From NCBI GenBank assembly GCA_902729315.2, contig LR746274.1, forward strand, positions 186,001 to 250,000: a stretch of DNA of 64,000 bases, read 5' to 3'. The translations under genes and the position numbers were made by a program. A model generated the notes under the pieces. That model worked only from the letters and a program-made list of their open reading frames with translations. It ran no database searches and was not told where the DNA came from. This DNA is from Spirodela intermedia (taxonomy: Eukaryota; Streptophyta; Magnoliopsida; Alismatales; Araceae). This document shows positions 24,311 through 36,400 of the stretch, in pieces. The stretch's first letter is position 1, and every line of letters begins with the position of its first letter.

Positions 24311-25526
24311 AAGAAAGAAAGAAAGAAAAAGAAAACGAGAAAAACCTAAATTGACGTATTCTCTGTAAGTTTCAATCAGGGAAGCTTTCACCGGCGGCAG
24401 AAGAAAAGAAAACATCCGAAACACGAATAATCCCTCAATAAAAGAGAGAGGTTGATGAGCTTGTGAATTCCTCCTCCTCATTAGTGGACTGGATTAAAAT
24501 CCCGTCGCTAACTAAATCGTCTGGGTCTACTCCTCGGTGCTATCGACTCTTCGAACTATGGGCTCCACCCACCATCTTCTGTCTCCCCCAATCATGAGGC
24601 AGACGCCGACTGTGGTGCCGAGTCGCAGGCGAATAACTGTGGGTGGCGCCGCCCGGAAAAACGCCACCGTCTCGGACAAACGAACTGCGCGCGCCGCCGA
24701 GCGGGGCACCAAACCGCCGTCGGTGGGCTAGGCGGCGCCGCCTCCGCTGGCTTCCTCTCAAGGAAAATTCGCCCCCATGCAGTGTCGAGCGAAGGTATCG
24801 CATCCGCTCGATGTACTGCAGTGCTTTCTTCGACTTCATTATCGTGGGTCTGTACTTTCCGCATATATCCCTTTCAAAGCATCCTCATTCCCGATCTCCC
24901 CTCTCATTCTCTTCTCTATTTTTCTCTGCCGGCATGCTCAGGAGATGGATCCAAGCCACCTTTATTCCCCTTATCCGCTTTACAAACCACCGGAATGGCG
25001 TCTGGGGGAGTCGCCCCCGCAGAGGGCTCTGGTCCACATCGCTGGCGACCAGACCAGAAACAAGTGGCGCGTAGAGAACCTGAGCCTGTGGTCTGGGTTT
25101 CTATGCCTCATCCTCACCCTGCCCTCCCCATGTTATCTCTGTCTCTCTCCCCCCCCGCCCCCCTCCCCTGTCTCTCTCTACCTCTGTCTGTGTCTCCTCG
25201 AGGAAGCTTGGGTAACTACGACGGAGAAGGAACTGTTGTTGGACCGCGCTAAACGGGGTAATCAAAATGGGCCCATTAAATATCGTGTAATGGTCTTATA
25301 CACATTATTCTGTCATAAATGGCCCATTAAAAGCCCCGTTCTGCTTCCCACATGGACTTTGTGCTCCTTGCCTTCTTCCTCGGGTTTGCCCTGGTTGGGT
25401 CTTGTTTCGCAGTTCGCCCATCATCTGTTCGACACATTAGAGGTTCCAAACCAAACCCCCCCCCCCTTTCCTTTTCCGTTGAGAATCTCGATTCTTTGCC
25501 CTCGTTGACTCCTTCTGGCTTCCCCG
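24311..25526. other. Intergenic region CAT to small conserved gene
   Basis: It holds the CAT 3' end, a GC-rich block at 24530-24740 and long pyrimidine-rich runs (25130-25200). An open frame from about 24777 to 25508 overlaps these runs and shows no domain I recognise. It may hold the leader of the next gene. Confidence 0.45.
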
Positions 25527-26232
25527 ATGAAGCTGCGGGTCGTCGGCAGGAAGCTGTACGACTACGTGCGGTACGATCTCAAGGAAATCGCCTTCCCTTC
25601 CTCGCTGCCGGACCCCCCCCACATCCGCAAGCGGAAGAAGCTGACTTGGAAGGAGCGATACTATGTGTGCCTCCTGACTTTTTTATTCCATTCAACCATC
25701 ATTTCTCGTCTGCATCGTTGATCATTCGTAGGTATGAGGTCTACGGAGTGGGGTGATCTTACCCTCCTTGTTGTAGGTTCTGAGGGAAGCGTCGAGGCTG
25801 TATGCTGCCAGCTGGGTTCGGGACATTGGCCCTGACCTTCGCCCTAACGACTACAAGCGGAAGGTAGGTGATGGCGAAAGGAAGCCCCGAGAAGAGAAGG
25901 GCACGACGACTGGCGGCGGAGAAACCTCCACCTTGGAGGACCTTGGTGAGCAGCTGGGGTACCTGTAGATGTTCTTATGACGTCGTTAATGTCGGTGTTC
26001 TGAAATGCGCCGTCGTTTTTCGGCAGCGGTGGCGGCAAGGGGCGGGTTGGAGACCTTGAGGCCGGCCCTGCAGCGGCTGTATATGATGCGGGCGTCGGCG
26101 TATAAGGATGCCCTTAAGAGCTTCATCCAGGGGTACCAGGAGGGGGTACAACAGGTCCGGGAGAAGAGGGCGGACACAGGGCCCCCGCAGCAGGGCGAGG
26201 CTTCCGGGAAGTCAACGGGGTCGCCGTCTTGA
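25527..26232 (+). CDS. Small conserved plant protein of unknown function (At1g53760-like)
   Basis: Exons 25527-25664, 25777-25945 and 26027-26232 give 170 residues with GT-AG junctions and exact frame. The sequence is basic and highly ordered: MKLRVVGRKLYDYVRYDLKE, FPSSLPDPPHIRKRKKLTWK, SRLYAASWVRDIGPDLRPND, then a variable middle, then GGLETLRPALQRLYMMRASAY and FIQGYQEGVQQV. I remember near-identical blocks in plant proteins sometimes labelled K+/H+ exchange-like, but no membrane segment is visible, so that label looks unsafe. The C-terminal half is probably helical. Confidence 0.8.
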
Positions 26233-27496
26233 GGCGACTGGCGGCGCCGGGAAACCCGTGGACTTGTCTACAGGCGATCAGCTGGGGCAGCCGGAAGGCC
26301 TGTAACGTGGGGGTTTAGTTTTTCGCCTGTCGGGTTCGCGCCAAGTCCTTGCTTGAATGGCCCCTAGAATTCCTCTCTGCGTGTTAAGCTACCTGTTCAG
26401 CTAGTTGCTGAGATAAATGTACTCAGGGGAGAGAGTGAATACTGGTGTTCTGTTCACCCAGCTTCAGGAGAGAGAGAAAGTGGAGAGAATCCTATCAAGT
26501 GCTTGATGAAATGCTCATTATAATTTATCCATCTTGCACTCTAATAAGCTGGCTCCAATGATATATTTGCCGAGCAGCGAGGTAAATCAGTAGAGTGAAT
26601 GAGCGAGAGAGAGAGCGTTATATTGAACGTTTTGGTGAAATGCTAAGAAAACCGGTAAATATTTGAGATATGGAGGGATTCATGAGGAAAAAGGGAAACT
26701 TTGATTATTACAGAGGGCGTGTTCATGAGGTCTTCATCCAAAACATGGGGTTGAATCTGTCGTGTCACTCGTTGAGACATTTGAAAACGACGTTTTTACC
26801 GAGGGCGTGTTCCTCACGGGCTATAAGACTCGATCGGGTGGGACGTGCCCGCCCGTGGGAACGCGGGCCGGCGGGGTTTCCCGGAAATCTGGGGATGAAG
26901 AGCGACCAACGGGGAGAAGAAGACGATGCGATCGGTGGCCCCCTGCGGTGGCGGCGTTGAGAGAGAAGATTAGCAGATCGGACTTTGTGCCGACTTGGAT
27001 CCGGGCGACATGGCCTCCAGATCTCCCCCGCCGCCCGCACGGCCTCCCCCCCTCCGCTCTCTCTTTCTCTCCCACTCTACCTCTCTGTCTGTCTGACTCT
27101 CCATCTCTCTATCTCTATCTCTATCTCTCTCGTCACCTGCCGTCACTCTCGAAGGCGGCAGGGGAGGCAGGAGCTCTGAGAGGACATCTGGCAGCGCCGT
27201 CGCAAGACGCAGCTGCCAGATGAGGACGTTCACTCGTCACACACCTCCCCCTTGCCTCACCTTCACCCGACAATCTCTATCCATGGGCATATGCATATAT
27301 ACAGATATACATCAACATATTGATTCATCAACTTCTTCCATGAGTCTATATTAAGGTGGAAATCGATGAAATAATAGATACATAAGCCCTCTGAACGTCG
27401 GAATCCGTTCGGGTTTCACACCTCGGGATTGGCCTTCCGCGGCATGCAGCGTTCTGGCAGATGGATCGTCCTCCAGCACCCCCCCGAGGTTGGCTT
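26233..27496. other. Intergenic region between convergent genes
   Basis: The 3' regions of the small conserved gene and of the minus-strand B3 gene. CT-rich runs lie at 27060-27135. Overlapping open frames at 26670-27240 have no recognisable content. Confidence 0.45.
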
Positions 27497-28144
27497 CTAC
27501 TGTTCGATGGGTCCGCAGCGCAGATTCACGCCGAACAGCCTCAGCATCCTCGAGCTGCCCTCTGCCGCCGGGGAAGGGAGACGGGGGTCTCCTTCTGTCA
27601 ACGGGCACGGCGGAGACGGTGTAGCAGCAGGGTTGTACGTTTGGCCCAGCCGGGTCGCGACGTGGGCCTCCAGGTGGCCTCGCTTCCCCGCGCGGCGCTT
27701 CCAGCCAATGAAGATCCTGTCACCGGCGTAGCAGCGGCGCCGCTGGAAGAGCACGACGTCGCCGGCGTGGAGCCTCTTCTCGCGGATGAAGCGGCTCCAT
27801 CCCTTGGTCAGCACGTAGCTCTGGCTGCTGGTCCAGTACGAGTAGCGGAACTGCCATAGTTTCCCCAACTCGTCCTCGAAGCTCAGAAGCAGCCCCGAGT
27901 CGCCGTCGAGAGGGAAGTACTTCTCGGCGTACTGCTTCGGTATCACCAGCCTGTTGAGCTTCCCCACATCGCTCGGAGTCAAGGGTTTCTCGAAGAGGAG
28001 CTCCCTCCCGCGGCCCCCCTCCGGCGTGGGCGGCGGCGGCGGCGGCGGCGGTTGTCTCAGCGAGAACTCACCCGCGTGTGGTTCCACCGGAAGCTTCCAC
28101 GGCCAGGCCGCCGGCAGCTCGAATGGCAGGTGGTTGACGGACAT
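27497..28144 (-). CDS. B3-domain transcriptional repressor, NGATHA-like (NGAL/ABS2) type
   Basis: An intronless frame of 215 residues. It starts [11 protein letters not shown], similar to the MSINHY start of NGAL proteins, followed by a proline run. The B3 DNA-binding domain spans about 48-155: [71 protein letters not shown] and [10 protein letters not shown]. Near the end is RLFGVNL (202-208), the RAV/NGA-type repression motif that recruits co-repressors. No AP2 domain precedes it, separating it from RAV1-type proteins. NGAL factors act in the nucleus and restrict organ margin and flower growth. The proline run is encoded by (GGC)n-like DNA at 28028-28050. Confidence 0.9.
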   Translation of the reverse strand: MSVNHLPFELPAAWPWKLPVEPHAGEFSLRQPPPPPPPPTPEGGRGRELLFEKPLTPSDVGKLNRLVIPKQYAEKYFPLDGDSGLLLSFEDELGKLWQFRYSYWTSSQSYVLTKGWSRFIREKRLHAGDVVLFQRRRCYAGDRIFIGWKRRAGKRGHLEAHVATRLGQTYNPAATPSPPCPLTEGDPRLPSPAAEGSSRMLRLFGVNLRCGPIEQ

Positions 28145-30136
28145 GGCGGACCTCCCTCTCTGTGCGAGAAGAGGTTAGAGAGGTATGGCGACGGAGAGGG
28201 CGATGTAGGGTTTCAGAGGCTCCTACAAATAATGCCCACGCTCCAAATACCTGTCACGTCGATGGGAGACGGTACGCGTTTGTTAATATATTATGCAGTC
28301 CGTGCATGTAATGCACATATAGGTCACGGAGAATTGTGATCGAGACTTCAGGGAAATGCCACTCCCGAGTTACTTTAAATGGGTGGTTTTGGGGGGTGGG
28401 AGGTGGGGTCTTCTGTACGTTTATTACTGGAAATAGTTATTGATGGGTTCCAACTCAATGAATAAATAATCTGAAATATTTAATAGAAAGTCCGATCAAG
28501 CAATGCCAGATGATCTCTGAACGCCTCAACTTCTGAGCCCGTCCTCGCTTGAATCCATGACGGGTCTGGACAGCCAGTGAGATCCGCGGGTTTTATCGCC
28601 GTGTATCAATCACTAAGTTGACTCCCGACTTTATTAGAGAACTTTGGGTGACGTTGCATAATCGAGAGAGGCCAGGTATCACCATTCCACAGTCCCGTCG
28701 GCGGGGGGGTTTGACGATCGAGGAGGGATTAGATTGGCGATCCCCCATGCAGCCTCGGAGTTGCGCCGCCTTGTCTGTTCATTAGTTGACTTACTGAGAC
28801 TGACGCCCAAACATGGGGGATTCCACAGGGAAGGGACGATGCCCATCCTTCTTCTTTTGGGTTACTATTTGTGCTCTCTCTTTCTCTCTTTTATATTTTA
28901 ATGGAGAGGTGAATGAGCCCTTTCCCAACGAGGCGAGAGAGCATCTGCGTAGTGTTTCCATCCAAGCCGCTGTCGTCTTGCACCGTTCTTCATCGCCATC
29001 GCCTCCTTCTCTTTTGGTATTTACTTCACCTCTCTCACCACCGCCACCAACGGCCATCTTGTCATTGGCTCATTTCATCCAACGTCTTCTGGGTAGCGGA
29101 ACATCGCTGAGGTGCTTTACGAGAGAGATAGACTGAAAGGTGTATACAATAAGGGCGTAAATCCAAGGGCCTCCGGGCCTTCTTGAATCGAGATCTAAAG
29201 CGATTTCGCGGTTTTGTTTTGTTAGGCGAGAGGACGAGGGCTGCGGGTGATCACGGAGGAGGAAGGGGAGAGGGGGAGTACGTGCATCATTGGAATCCCC
29301 CCCACCCAAAGGTCAAACCCCTGTCTGACATCTGCTTGACTGCCACCCATCTACCTCATTTCGGTGGTAAATCCAGTCTTCCAATCAGATATCATGGGGG
29401 GCCATCAGACGATAAGCGGAGCAGTCCCATGCATTCGTGGATCTCATTTCTTCCCACAAATCCAGGGCCATCCGCATCCTTGCGAGCATTGATATTATAG
29501 TTCGGCCATTCACCAAAGTTGCCTCCATTAATATCAATGATAAGTCTTGGATCGTGTGCTTCTTCTCCGGGTAAAGTGGATGGTTATCCTCCTCGGCCCA
29601 TGTTTCCGAACACCATAGCTGAACAATCCATATATTTATGAGCACATGTAATATTTTTTGTCAATTTTCCAAAGTTTGTCTTCATTGATGTCGATATCTC
29701 TAGGGCCGCAGACACCCCCTCACCCACATCTGCCCTTAGGTTGGCAGGAAGCCGCGCGTCTTAAATACGTAGCACAGGCCTTCCATGCAGTAGGGCACTT
29801 CGTGAACAGTTCCAGCTGGGACATCAGACAAATTGCACCATAAATAGCAGCTTCATAGCTTGCTCTACCCATGGCTCTCTCCCCCCCTCCCAAGCCTGTC
29901 CCACACTGGAAGCCCCCGCGTTGACCGCTTCACCCCTCTTCTCTGATACACCGTCATCCATGCTCAGCCCGATTATGCCGTAACGCGCAGTATGCCGTTC
30001 TCGAGAGACTAGAACCGGCAGGCGCCTTGCCCAGAAGAAGAAGAAAGCAGGCGCTGTGGCCTCGAAAGCCCAAGCCTAGACCCATAGTCAGCACCTTGTT
30101 AGAGAGAGAACATACTCGGGGATTCTAGCACCTTAT

Positions 30137-30137
<1 letters not shown>

Positions 30138-30171
<34 letters not shown>
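30138..30171 (+). repeat. (GA)n microsatellite
   Basis: About 34 bp of GA dinucleotides. It sits at one end of a 19-bp repeat whose other copy lies about 37 bp upstream. Confidence 0.9.
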
Positions 30172-30176
<5 letters not shown>

Positions 30177-30530
30177 AGGTAATGATTTACCAGGGGATTA
30201 CTCTGGAGAAAAGCTCGAATATATTTTATAAAAAAGACATATATATTTTAATGGGTACCGCCGAGTCTTATTAGGGAAGACAGCCAGGCTCAAGTCAAGT
30301 AAATCTGCTTTCTATGACCGAGTTTTTTTAGTAAAAAATAATGTATTTTTGGAAATTAGCACCTTCTCCCGGTATCCCGTGTGGATGTCCAGCAGGACAG
30401 CCAACGTGGCACGGCCACGGCCACGTCGAGGTTAATCAATACGCCTGAGGGAGGTATTGATTAGCCCCTGATGCGACCCTGTTCTGGGCTTTTTTTTGAC
30501 AGCCCAGGCTCGGGCCGCTTCTCTCGAAGA

Positions 30531-30710
30531 GGCCCAATTACGTATTACTGGGCTACGTTCACGCCTTGGAACTTGGGCCTACCCCCCGAAGTGGCATGTA
30601 GGCCCAGTAAAAGAGTAGCCTGCTGAGGCCCATGATTCGCAATGACTATAAATACTTCCATTCCACGCATCGTCTCCTCTTCGAGGTGCCGGCGGGAGTC
30701 CTAACCCTAA
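30531..30710 (+). promoter_or_regulatory. Ribosomal-protein promoter: Site II elements, TATA box and telo-box
   Basis: Five Site II-type hexamers occur in about 100 bp: GGCCCA at 30531, TGGGCT at 30549, TGGGCC at 30574, GGCCCA at 30601 and GGCCCA at 30627. TATAAATA is at 30647-30654 and a telo-box AACCCTAA at 30703-30710. Site II plus telo-box is the known signature of plant ribosomal protein and growth genes, bound by TCP and telo-box factors. It ends 53 bp before the eS17 ATG. Confidence 0.85.
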
Positions 30711-30763
30711 ATCTACAGGCGAGCTAGGGAGCAGGAAGGCAGGGGGAGGGAGACCGGAAGAAG

Positions 30764-31195
30764 ATGGGTCGTGTGCGCACGAAGACGGTGAAGAAGTCGT
30801 CGCGGCAGGTGATCGAGAGGTACTACTCGCGGATGACCCTTGACTTCCACACCAACAAGAAGATCCTGGAGGAGGTCGCCATCATTCCCTCCAAGCGGCT
30901 CCGCAACAAGATCGCCGGGTTCTCCACCCACTTGATGAAGCGCATCCAGCGCGGGCCGGTGCGGGGCATCTCTCTCAAGCTGCAGGAGGAGGAGCGCGAG
31001 CGCCGCATGGACTTCGTGCCCGATGTGTCCGCCATCAAGACGGAGGGGATCGAGGTTGACAAGGAGACTATCGAGATGCTCGCTGCGCTGGGGATGGGAG
31101 ACCTTCCGGGCGTCGTCAAGCAGGTGGAGTCGTCTCAGGGCCCGTTCGGTGGCTACGGTGGCCGCGGCGGGCCTGCTGGCCGCGGTAGGTACTAG
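30764..31195 (+). CDS. RPS17: 40S ribosomal protein S17 (eS17)
   Basis: An uninterrupted frame of 143 residues starting [20 protein letters not shown]. The conserved body ([51 protein letters not shown]) and the glycine-rich plant tail [15 protein letters not shown] identify eS17, a component of the small cytosolic ribosomal subunit. The length is as expected. The promoter carries Site II and telo-box motifs, which fits growth-coupled expression. Confidence 0.98.
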   Translation: MGRVRTKTVKKSSRQVIERYYSRMTLDFHTNKKILEEVAIIPSKRLRNKIAGFSTHLMKRIQRGPVRGISLKLQEEERERRMDFVPDVSAIKTEGIEVDKETIEMLAALGMGDLPGVVKQVESSQGPFGGYGGRGGPAGRGRY

Positions 31196-33496
31196 GGAAA
31201 TTTTGGCCTGGTAGAGTAGGTCTCCCCCCCCGGAGGTAGGTGCTGTCCAATTCCATGAAATTTCCATTCTCATGGTCACTTTCGAGGACATTTTCTCTTT
31301 GCATGTAAATCTTCCCCAGCACATTTGGAAATTTATCTCCTCATCTCGTGTAATTCGATCTCCTACCGTCTTTTCCGACACTTTAGCCGATTCTTTCAAG
31401 TATTATTATTGGATGCTGTACGGTGCTGCCTCTCTAGCATTATTGGATGCTGTACGGTTCTGTCATTCTTCTAGTCGTCGCATTCCGATGATCCCGAAAC
31501 TTTTGGTTTGATGAACTCGTGTGTGGATTGTGGAATATCTTCTTCGTCGTAGACACAGTACGAATCATCATTCTATTGATACTGGCGACGTTTGAATTCC
31601 TAGTAAATACAGCTTGCAGATAGTTCCGTCAGCTTAGAATTCTTTCCCATACCATTCCGACTGCATGTTGAGGTAGAAGTAAAATGCGTAGATCAGGAAA
31701 TCTATGTTGTTCCATCAGTTTTTTTGCTTTCGGGATGTAGATTCCCAACCCACAAACAAGAGATGTCAAAAGTTCTTACTGACCATCGTCTTGAACATGA
31801 TGAAGAACGCCAATCAGGGACCCATAAACATGGTTTTGTCTTAACTCTTCAAAAATTCTTAAGACCCAGGAGATTCTCCTTGTCTGACCATACGTTGGGA
31901 AGCGCCAGTTTCTCGCTGCTAGAAGATGTTAACATCCTAGGAAGGGTCAGTTGCGTTGCCGATCCTAAGTGATGGCCTGGACCGGTGATTTTATGAGGCG
32001 CAGTTAGTGATTAGTGAGCATAACATGCCTGTGATGTTTGGGAATGTCTATTGGGGTAAAAACTTGATCTCGATTACAAGAATCCCTTTTCCATCAAGAG
32101 ATCCTCTGCTCGTAGCTTCTTCACCATTTTCTCAGGTAAAAATTTTTAGGCTCAGCCCCTCTCAGATTTTAGAGCCTAGAAGCTGACAACTGATTGAAGA
32201 GAAGAAGTGATGCCATTCGAAATCACAATACCAACGGAACCTAACCTAGCCAAGTCTCCTGGGTTCTCATGAGAACAGCAACAGAAATTCCCGAAATGAC
32301 TCCATTTTCAGCAGGGCTTCATGCTACCTCTCCCTCGACAGACAATCTCCCGATTTCTCATAATCTGATAGAAGCCCATGCCCAGACGCGTCCTGTCCTC
32401 TTTACCCACAGAAGTAAAGAACCATACAAACTTGAGAGAAGTACGGGTCGACTGCCTTTAGACACTTCGAAGGGATGAGCGGTAACACAACCTTGAAGTT
32501 AGAAACAAAAGACAGCTAGTTCATATTTGCTGCTGAGACTGACTGATGCCCATGTAGACTGCCGACAGTAATCATTCCTGCTTGTGGCCGAAGGAAGGTG
32601 CTAGAATTCTGGAACCATATTTCCCTATCTCTTGAAGCCATCCGATGAGTGAATGCTCCATGACCTCCTCCTCCACGCTGGGTAGGGTTCTTTAGGGGTT
32701 TGGCCTGACGTGAATAGTATAAGAGACCCATCGTCATCGTCATATGGAAGTAATCAAGGGACCCGGCAAGCTTTAGTAATCTAAATCTCCAGCCGTTCCA
32801 TGATCATGGGAAGTGATATTCTTTTTCATGTTATTTGAGTTTATTATATATGTATATATATTTATTTTTGGTTCTAATATCTGGAAAACGACCTATTTAC
32901 CCAGACCTATGTGCACTGATATTTAATCCATGTTTATTTTCGATTTAATGAAGAAAAATAATTTGACTAATATAATGGCTTTCTTCCCAGAAGAAAAGCA
33001 TCTTTTTTAAGCAGAAGGGTAATAAATATTCCAAGCAGATCCGCCCCGTTACTAGTAGGATTGGCTGGTTTACGTAGAATTACGTATTAAATTGAAGTAA
33101 ATAGAGGTGTTGATAAATACCGCGGACCAATAACCACGCAAGTCCCAAGCTAAGAACCAGACGTATTGAACAGCGTTGAGAACCTAAAAGTATCAAGGTA
33201 TGTATAACGTGAGCCAACTTCAGTGGAATCTTTGTCGACAAAAGCTAACAGGATGGGGTTCTTAGATTCTCATCTCATCGAGAAAGTCAACGGGAAGTCC
33301 TATTCAACTTGTATGCCACCACCATGAACTTAAAAGTCTCGAGGTATGAATAACGTGATTCATTTCAAGCAAGAGAAAACCCACTCCAGTGGAATCTTTG
33401 TCGGCAAAAGATAACAAGCTGGGGTTCTTAGATTCTCATCTCATCGAGCAAACTAAGAAAGTCAACAGGAAGGGACAGAATACCGTTACCCTTCAT
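31196..33496. other. Intergenic region between convergent eS17 and TLD genes
   Basis: Mostly AT-rich with no supported coding frame. A near-duplication TATTATTGGATGCTGTACGG occurs twice near 31403 and 31439. An imperfect direct duplication at 33184-33475 precedes the TLD stop codon. Confidence 0.5.
33184..33475 (+). repeat. Imperfect tandem duplication downstream of the TLD gene
   Basis: Copy 1 (33184-33301) and copy 2 (about 33329-33475) share AGGTATGTATAACGTGA/AGGTATGAATAACGTGA, CAGTGGAATCTTTGTCG, GGGGTTCTTAGATTCTCATC and AAGTCAACAGGAAG-type blocks. Copy 2 has a 24-bp insertion and an inserted CAAACTAAG. Confidence 0.85.
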
Positions 33497-36400
33497 TCAG
33501 TCGCTGGAGCCAGCCAGCCCGACCAGTTTAAGCATGTTGCGGTCCTCCTTGAACCTCTCCAAGATTGTGCCCTTTGCCGGTTCGGGATTCTCGCCGAGGG
33601 CTCCTCCGGGCACAATCCCCCAACACTCAATCACGTCGGGCAGGATCAGAGAGGCCTTGGAGAGGCAGGGGCTGTCGAAGGTGGAGCAGGGGAAGGTGTG
33701 ACCCTGGTCAAAACTCGAGGAGAGGAAGAGCCCGAAGTGGTTCGCGCGCCCTCCGAACCCAACGCCGTTGGGGATTCCGTCCGAGCTGAAGTTCACAGCA
33801 CACTGCGGAATGCGTAATATAGAGATGAGGGCTAGATTTGAATGAATACATATGTTGTTGTAAATCTCAGGCTGATTGTTTAATGGGCGAGAATGAATGA
33901 TATTGGGATCACAGAAATGAGTGTTCTTGTTGGATAATCTTCATTCATACTCTGACTCGGCTCTTATCAACCAAGTTGGAAAAAGAAAGACAAAACGTTC
34001 CGATTCATGGGATGTGAGGTCTACAAATATGTTATTCTAAGTTATAAGTTATTATAACACCCATAAATATTCAAGTTAGATAATATTTACATGCGACTCA
34101 AACTACTGTCACCAAGATGAAAGGAGGAAAAGTATAATGTTCCGAATTCAGAAATCCGACTCCATTATCGACATACAGGAATAATTTTTAAGAAAAATCT
34201 TGTTACTATGTAATATTCAAATGACACAGATAAATACACGTCAGAGAACCCAGTTTTAAAGAAAAGTTGAAGTAAACCAAGTAAAAAGTAATCTCTTTTA
34301 CGGGATGTAGCTGGGTGAGGCATAGGTTTCATTCAATAAATAAATAGACAGATGTAGGTAATTGTGTAGCATGAGTTAATTACTGAACTCGGAACCTTCC
34401 ATACCCAGATGATTACTGGAAAAATCTGAAATGACAGCCGCCAGGATCAGTAACCAAGAGCCCATTTAGAGGATTTAATAAGATAGACAAAAGGAAGATC
34501 ATGCGATATATTAACAAATATTCAATGAGAAACTTACCCATTGCAGGTTAGCATTTGCCCCGGTGGGCCTGAATATTGATGCCTTTGGAAAGAGCTGAAA
34601 GAGGAAGGACTTCATGTCTCCATAGAAGCTGCTGTGCTTCTCCCATGGCTGAGAGCCGTAGCCTCCGTATATGTAACCTTCTTTGTCTCTGATTACTAGG
34701 ATAGTTGGGCCGCCAGCATCCCTGCAGAAGGAAGAGCACAATGGAGTGTCAGATTTCTTGCCACAGAAACGAAGTGGACACATTTTACCTCTCCAATTTC
34801 ACTTTTAAATAAATCGAATTATGCAATCGAGCAATCCAATTGTTCACAACAAAATCTGTTTTTGCATTCTGAGCACGTTCAATCTAATTGACGTGGGCAA
34901 GGGAGAGAAGATTAATCACTGCCAGGCCCAGGAGACCTTGATGCCAAGGGCGCTCAACCTCCAGGAAGAATGCCAACAGTGGAACCCAGTTACATTCATC
35001 TTCGTGGAGGTCAACGTTACAAGGCTCTTCAAAATCTCGAGGCAACAACGGGCGCAGAACAATGATTTGAGAACTCTGGGCACTTACGATAAACTGCCCA
35101 AAAAGGTGTTGAAACTCTGGCCATTGAGAGCGCTGTGATACAGGAGCCTCCATTCCTCCAGCTCATCCGGGCTGAGAAGACCACCAACATGCCAGGCATA
35201 CTCCCTGGTCATAAGAAGCATGTCCGACCTTAAAGTTTTCGGATATTGCAGTCTAGGAACTTGACGGCCCACCCCACCTAAATGATGGACGAGGAAGAAA
35301 ATTAGAGTGCCATAAAAAAAATAAATCGAAAGAGTTAAGTTTAAACAGGAAATACAAAAATTGTTATTAACAAGAGTCAAACAGACCGAGAAGTCAACCG
35401 AGGAGTCAACCCAGAATCTATATAGCTGGGTGGCAAAACGATTACATAAATCGTGATACATCTTTTTCCTTTTTAAGGACTCAGTTACTAAGAATACCTG
35501 GTTCAGAAGGCGTCAGAAGGCCTCGAAGAAATTTCCTCACACATGGCACGGCGTTACACCAAACCCTGAAGTCTGTGGCAGACATGACATTTTCATTTGA
35601 ATCTCCAAGTCTTTCCGAAAAAGAGGCAGCGTTGACAAATATACTAACGAAGTCCTGATGTGGGCTCAAACCATGCTCAGTGTTCTTCGTAGAAAAGACA
35701 GTATCCTGTATTGATTTTAAAACAGCTTCTAGATCAGACCTGGGATGAAAATTTAGTAAGTCTAGGCAACCCTTCAAAATATCTGCCAAATAAGATCACG
35801 CTTTCAACATTGGGATAAACCTTATGATCACACCCATAAAATCTGCATGATGAATCTTGATCAGCCAATTTTGACTAAGCTTTTTATACATACCAGATGC
35901 TCCAACGAGCGATCAAGACTATTTTGATCGATTTCATAATTGATTGAGTTTCGTAGGTGATATAGATGGGAATGTGCAGCTACTATTTTTTGGGTCATTC
36001 CCAAGTCGGCCGAGATAGAACGAAAAAAGGAAGCGTGCGAATCTTCCATGTGTTCTTCGCATGTCTATGCAGTTTCTTTTTGTTTCAAGGATTTTTTTCT
36101 TAATCAATTTGTCCCGAAATTTCTGATTTTTTCTTCATAAAATCATCAAAAGATCCTCTTAATACTTGGGGATGCGTGTTTTCTTCTTCTTCTTCTTTAT
36201 CAGTTAAGTTTGATTCTTGGCACACGGCGTCTCATTTTCTCTCACTGCAGCAGCATGCTTTTAAGAAATGCTTACTCTGAGGAGGAAGAAAAGAATATGA
36301 ACTGTTATGAAACTAGTTAAGGAATATTAAAGAATAATATATGAATGTTATAATCCCATAACCCACAGAGGAAGAAGTCAACATATAAAAGCAAAGACCA

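Larger units (their letters stand above)
28145..30763. promoter_or_regulatory. Divergent B3/eS17 intergenic region
   Basis: No supported gene over 2.6 kb. It includes the B3 promoter, CT-rich sequence near 28860, a (GA)n run at 30138-30171 following a short duplication (AGCACCTT[A/G]TTAGAGAGAG), and the eS17 promoter at the right end. Confidence 0.5.

Noticed and set aside
24777-25508. 243-codon plus-strand frame before the small conserved gene
   Set aside because: Partly translated pyrimidine runs (LTLPSP, LSPPPP); no domain. Could include leader sequence but not a supported gene.
35861-36049. 62-codon minus-strand frame in TLD intron 4
   Set aside because: Not needed for a continuous TLD protein; exons on both sides join in phase without it.
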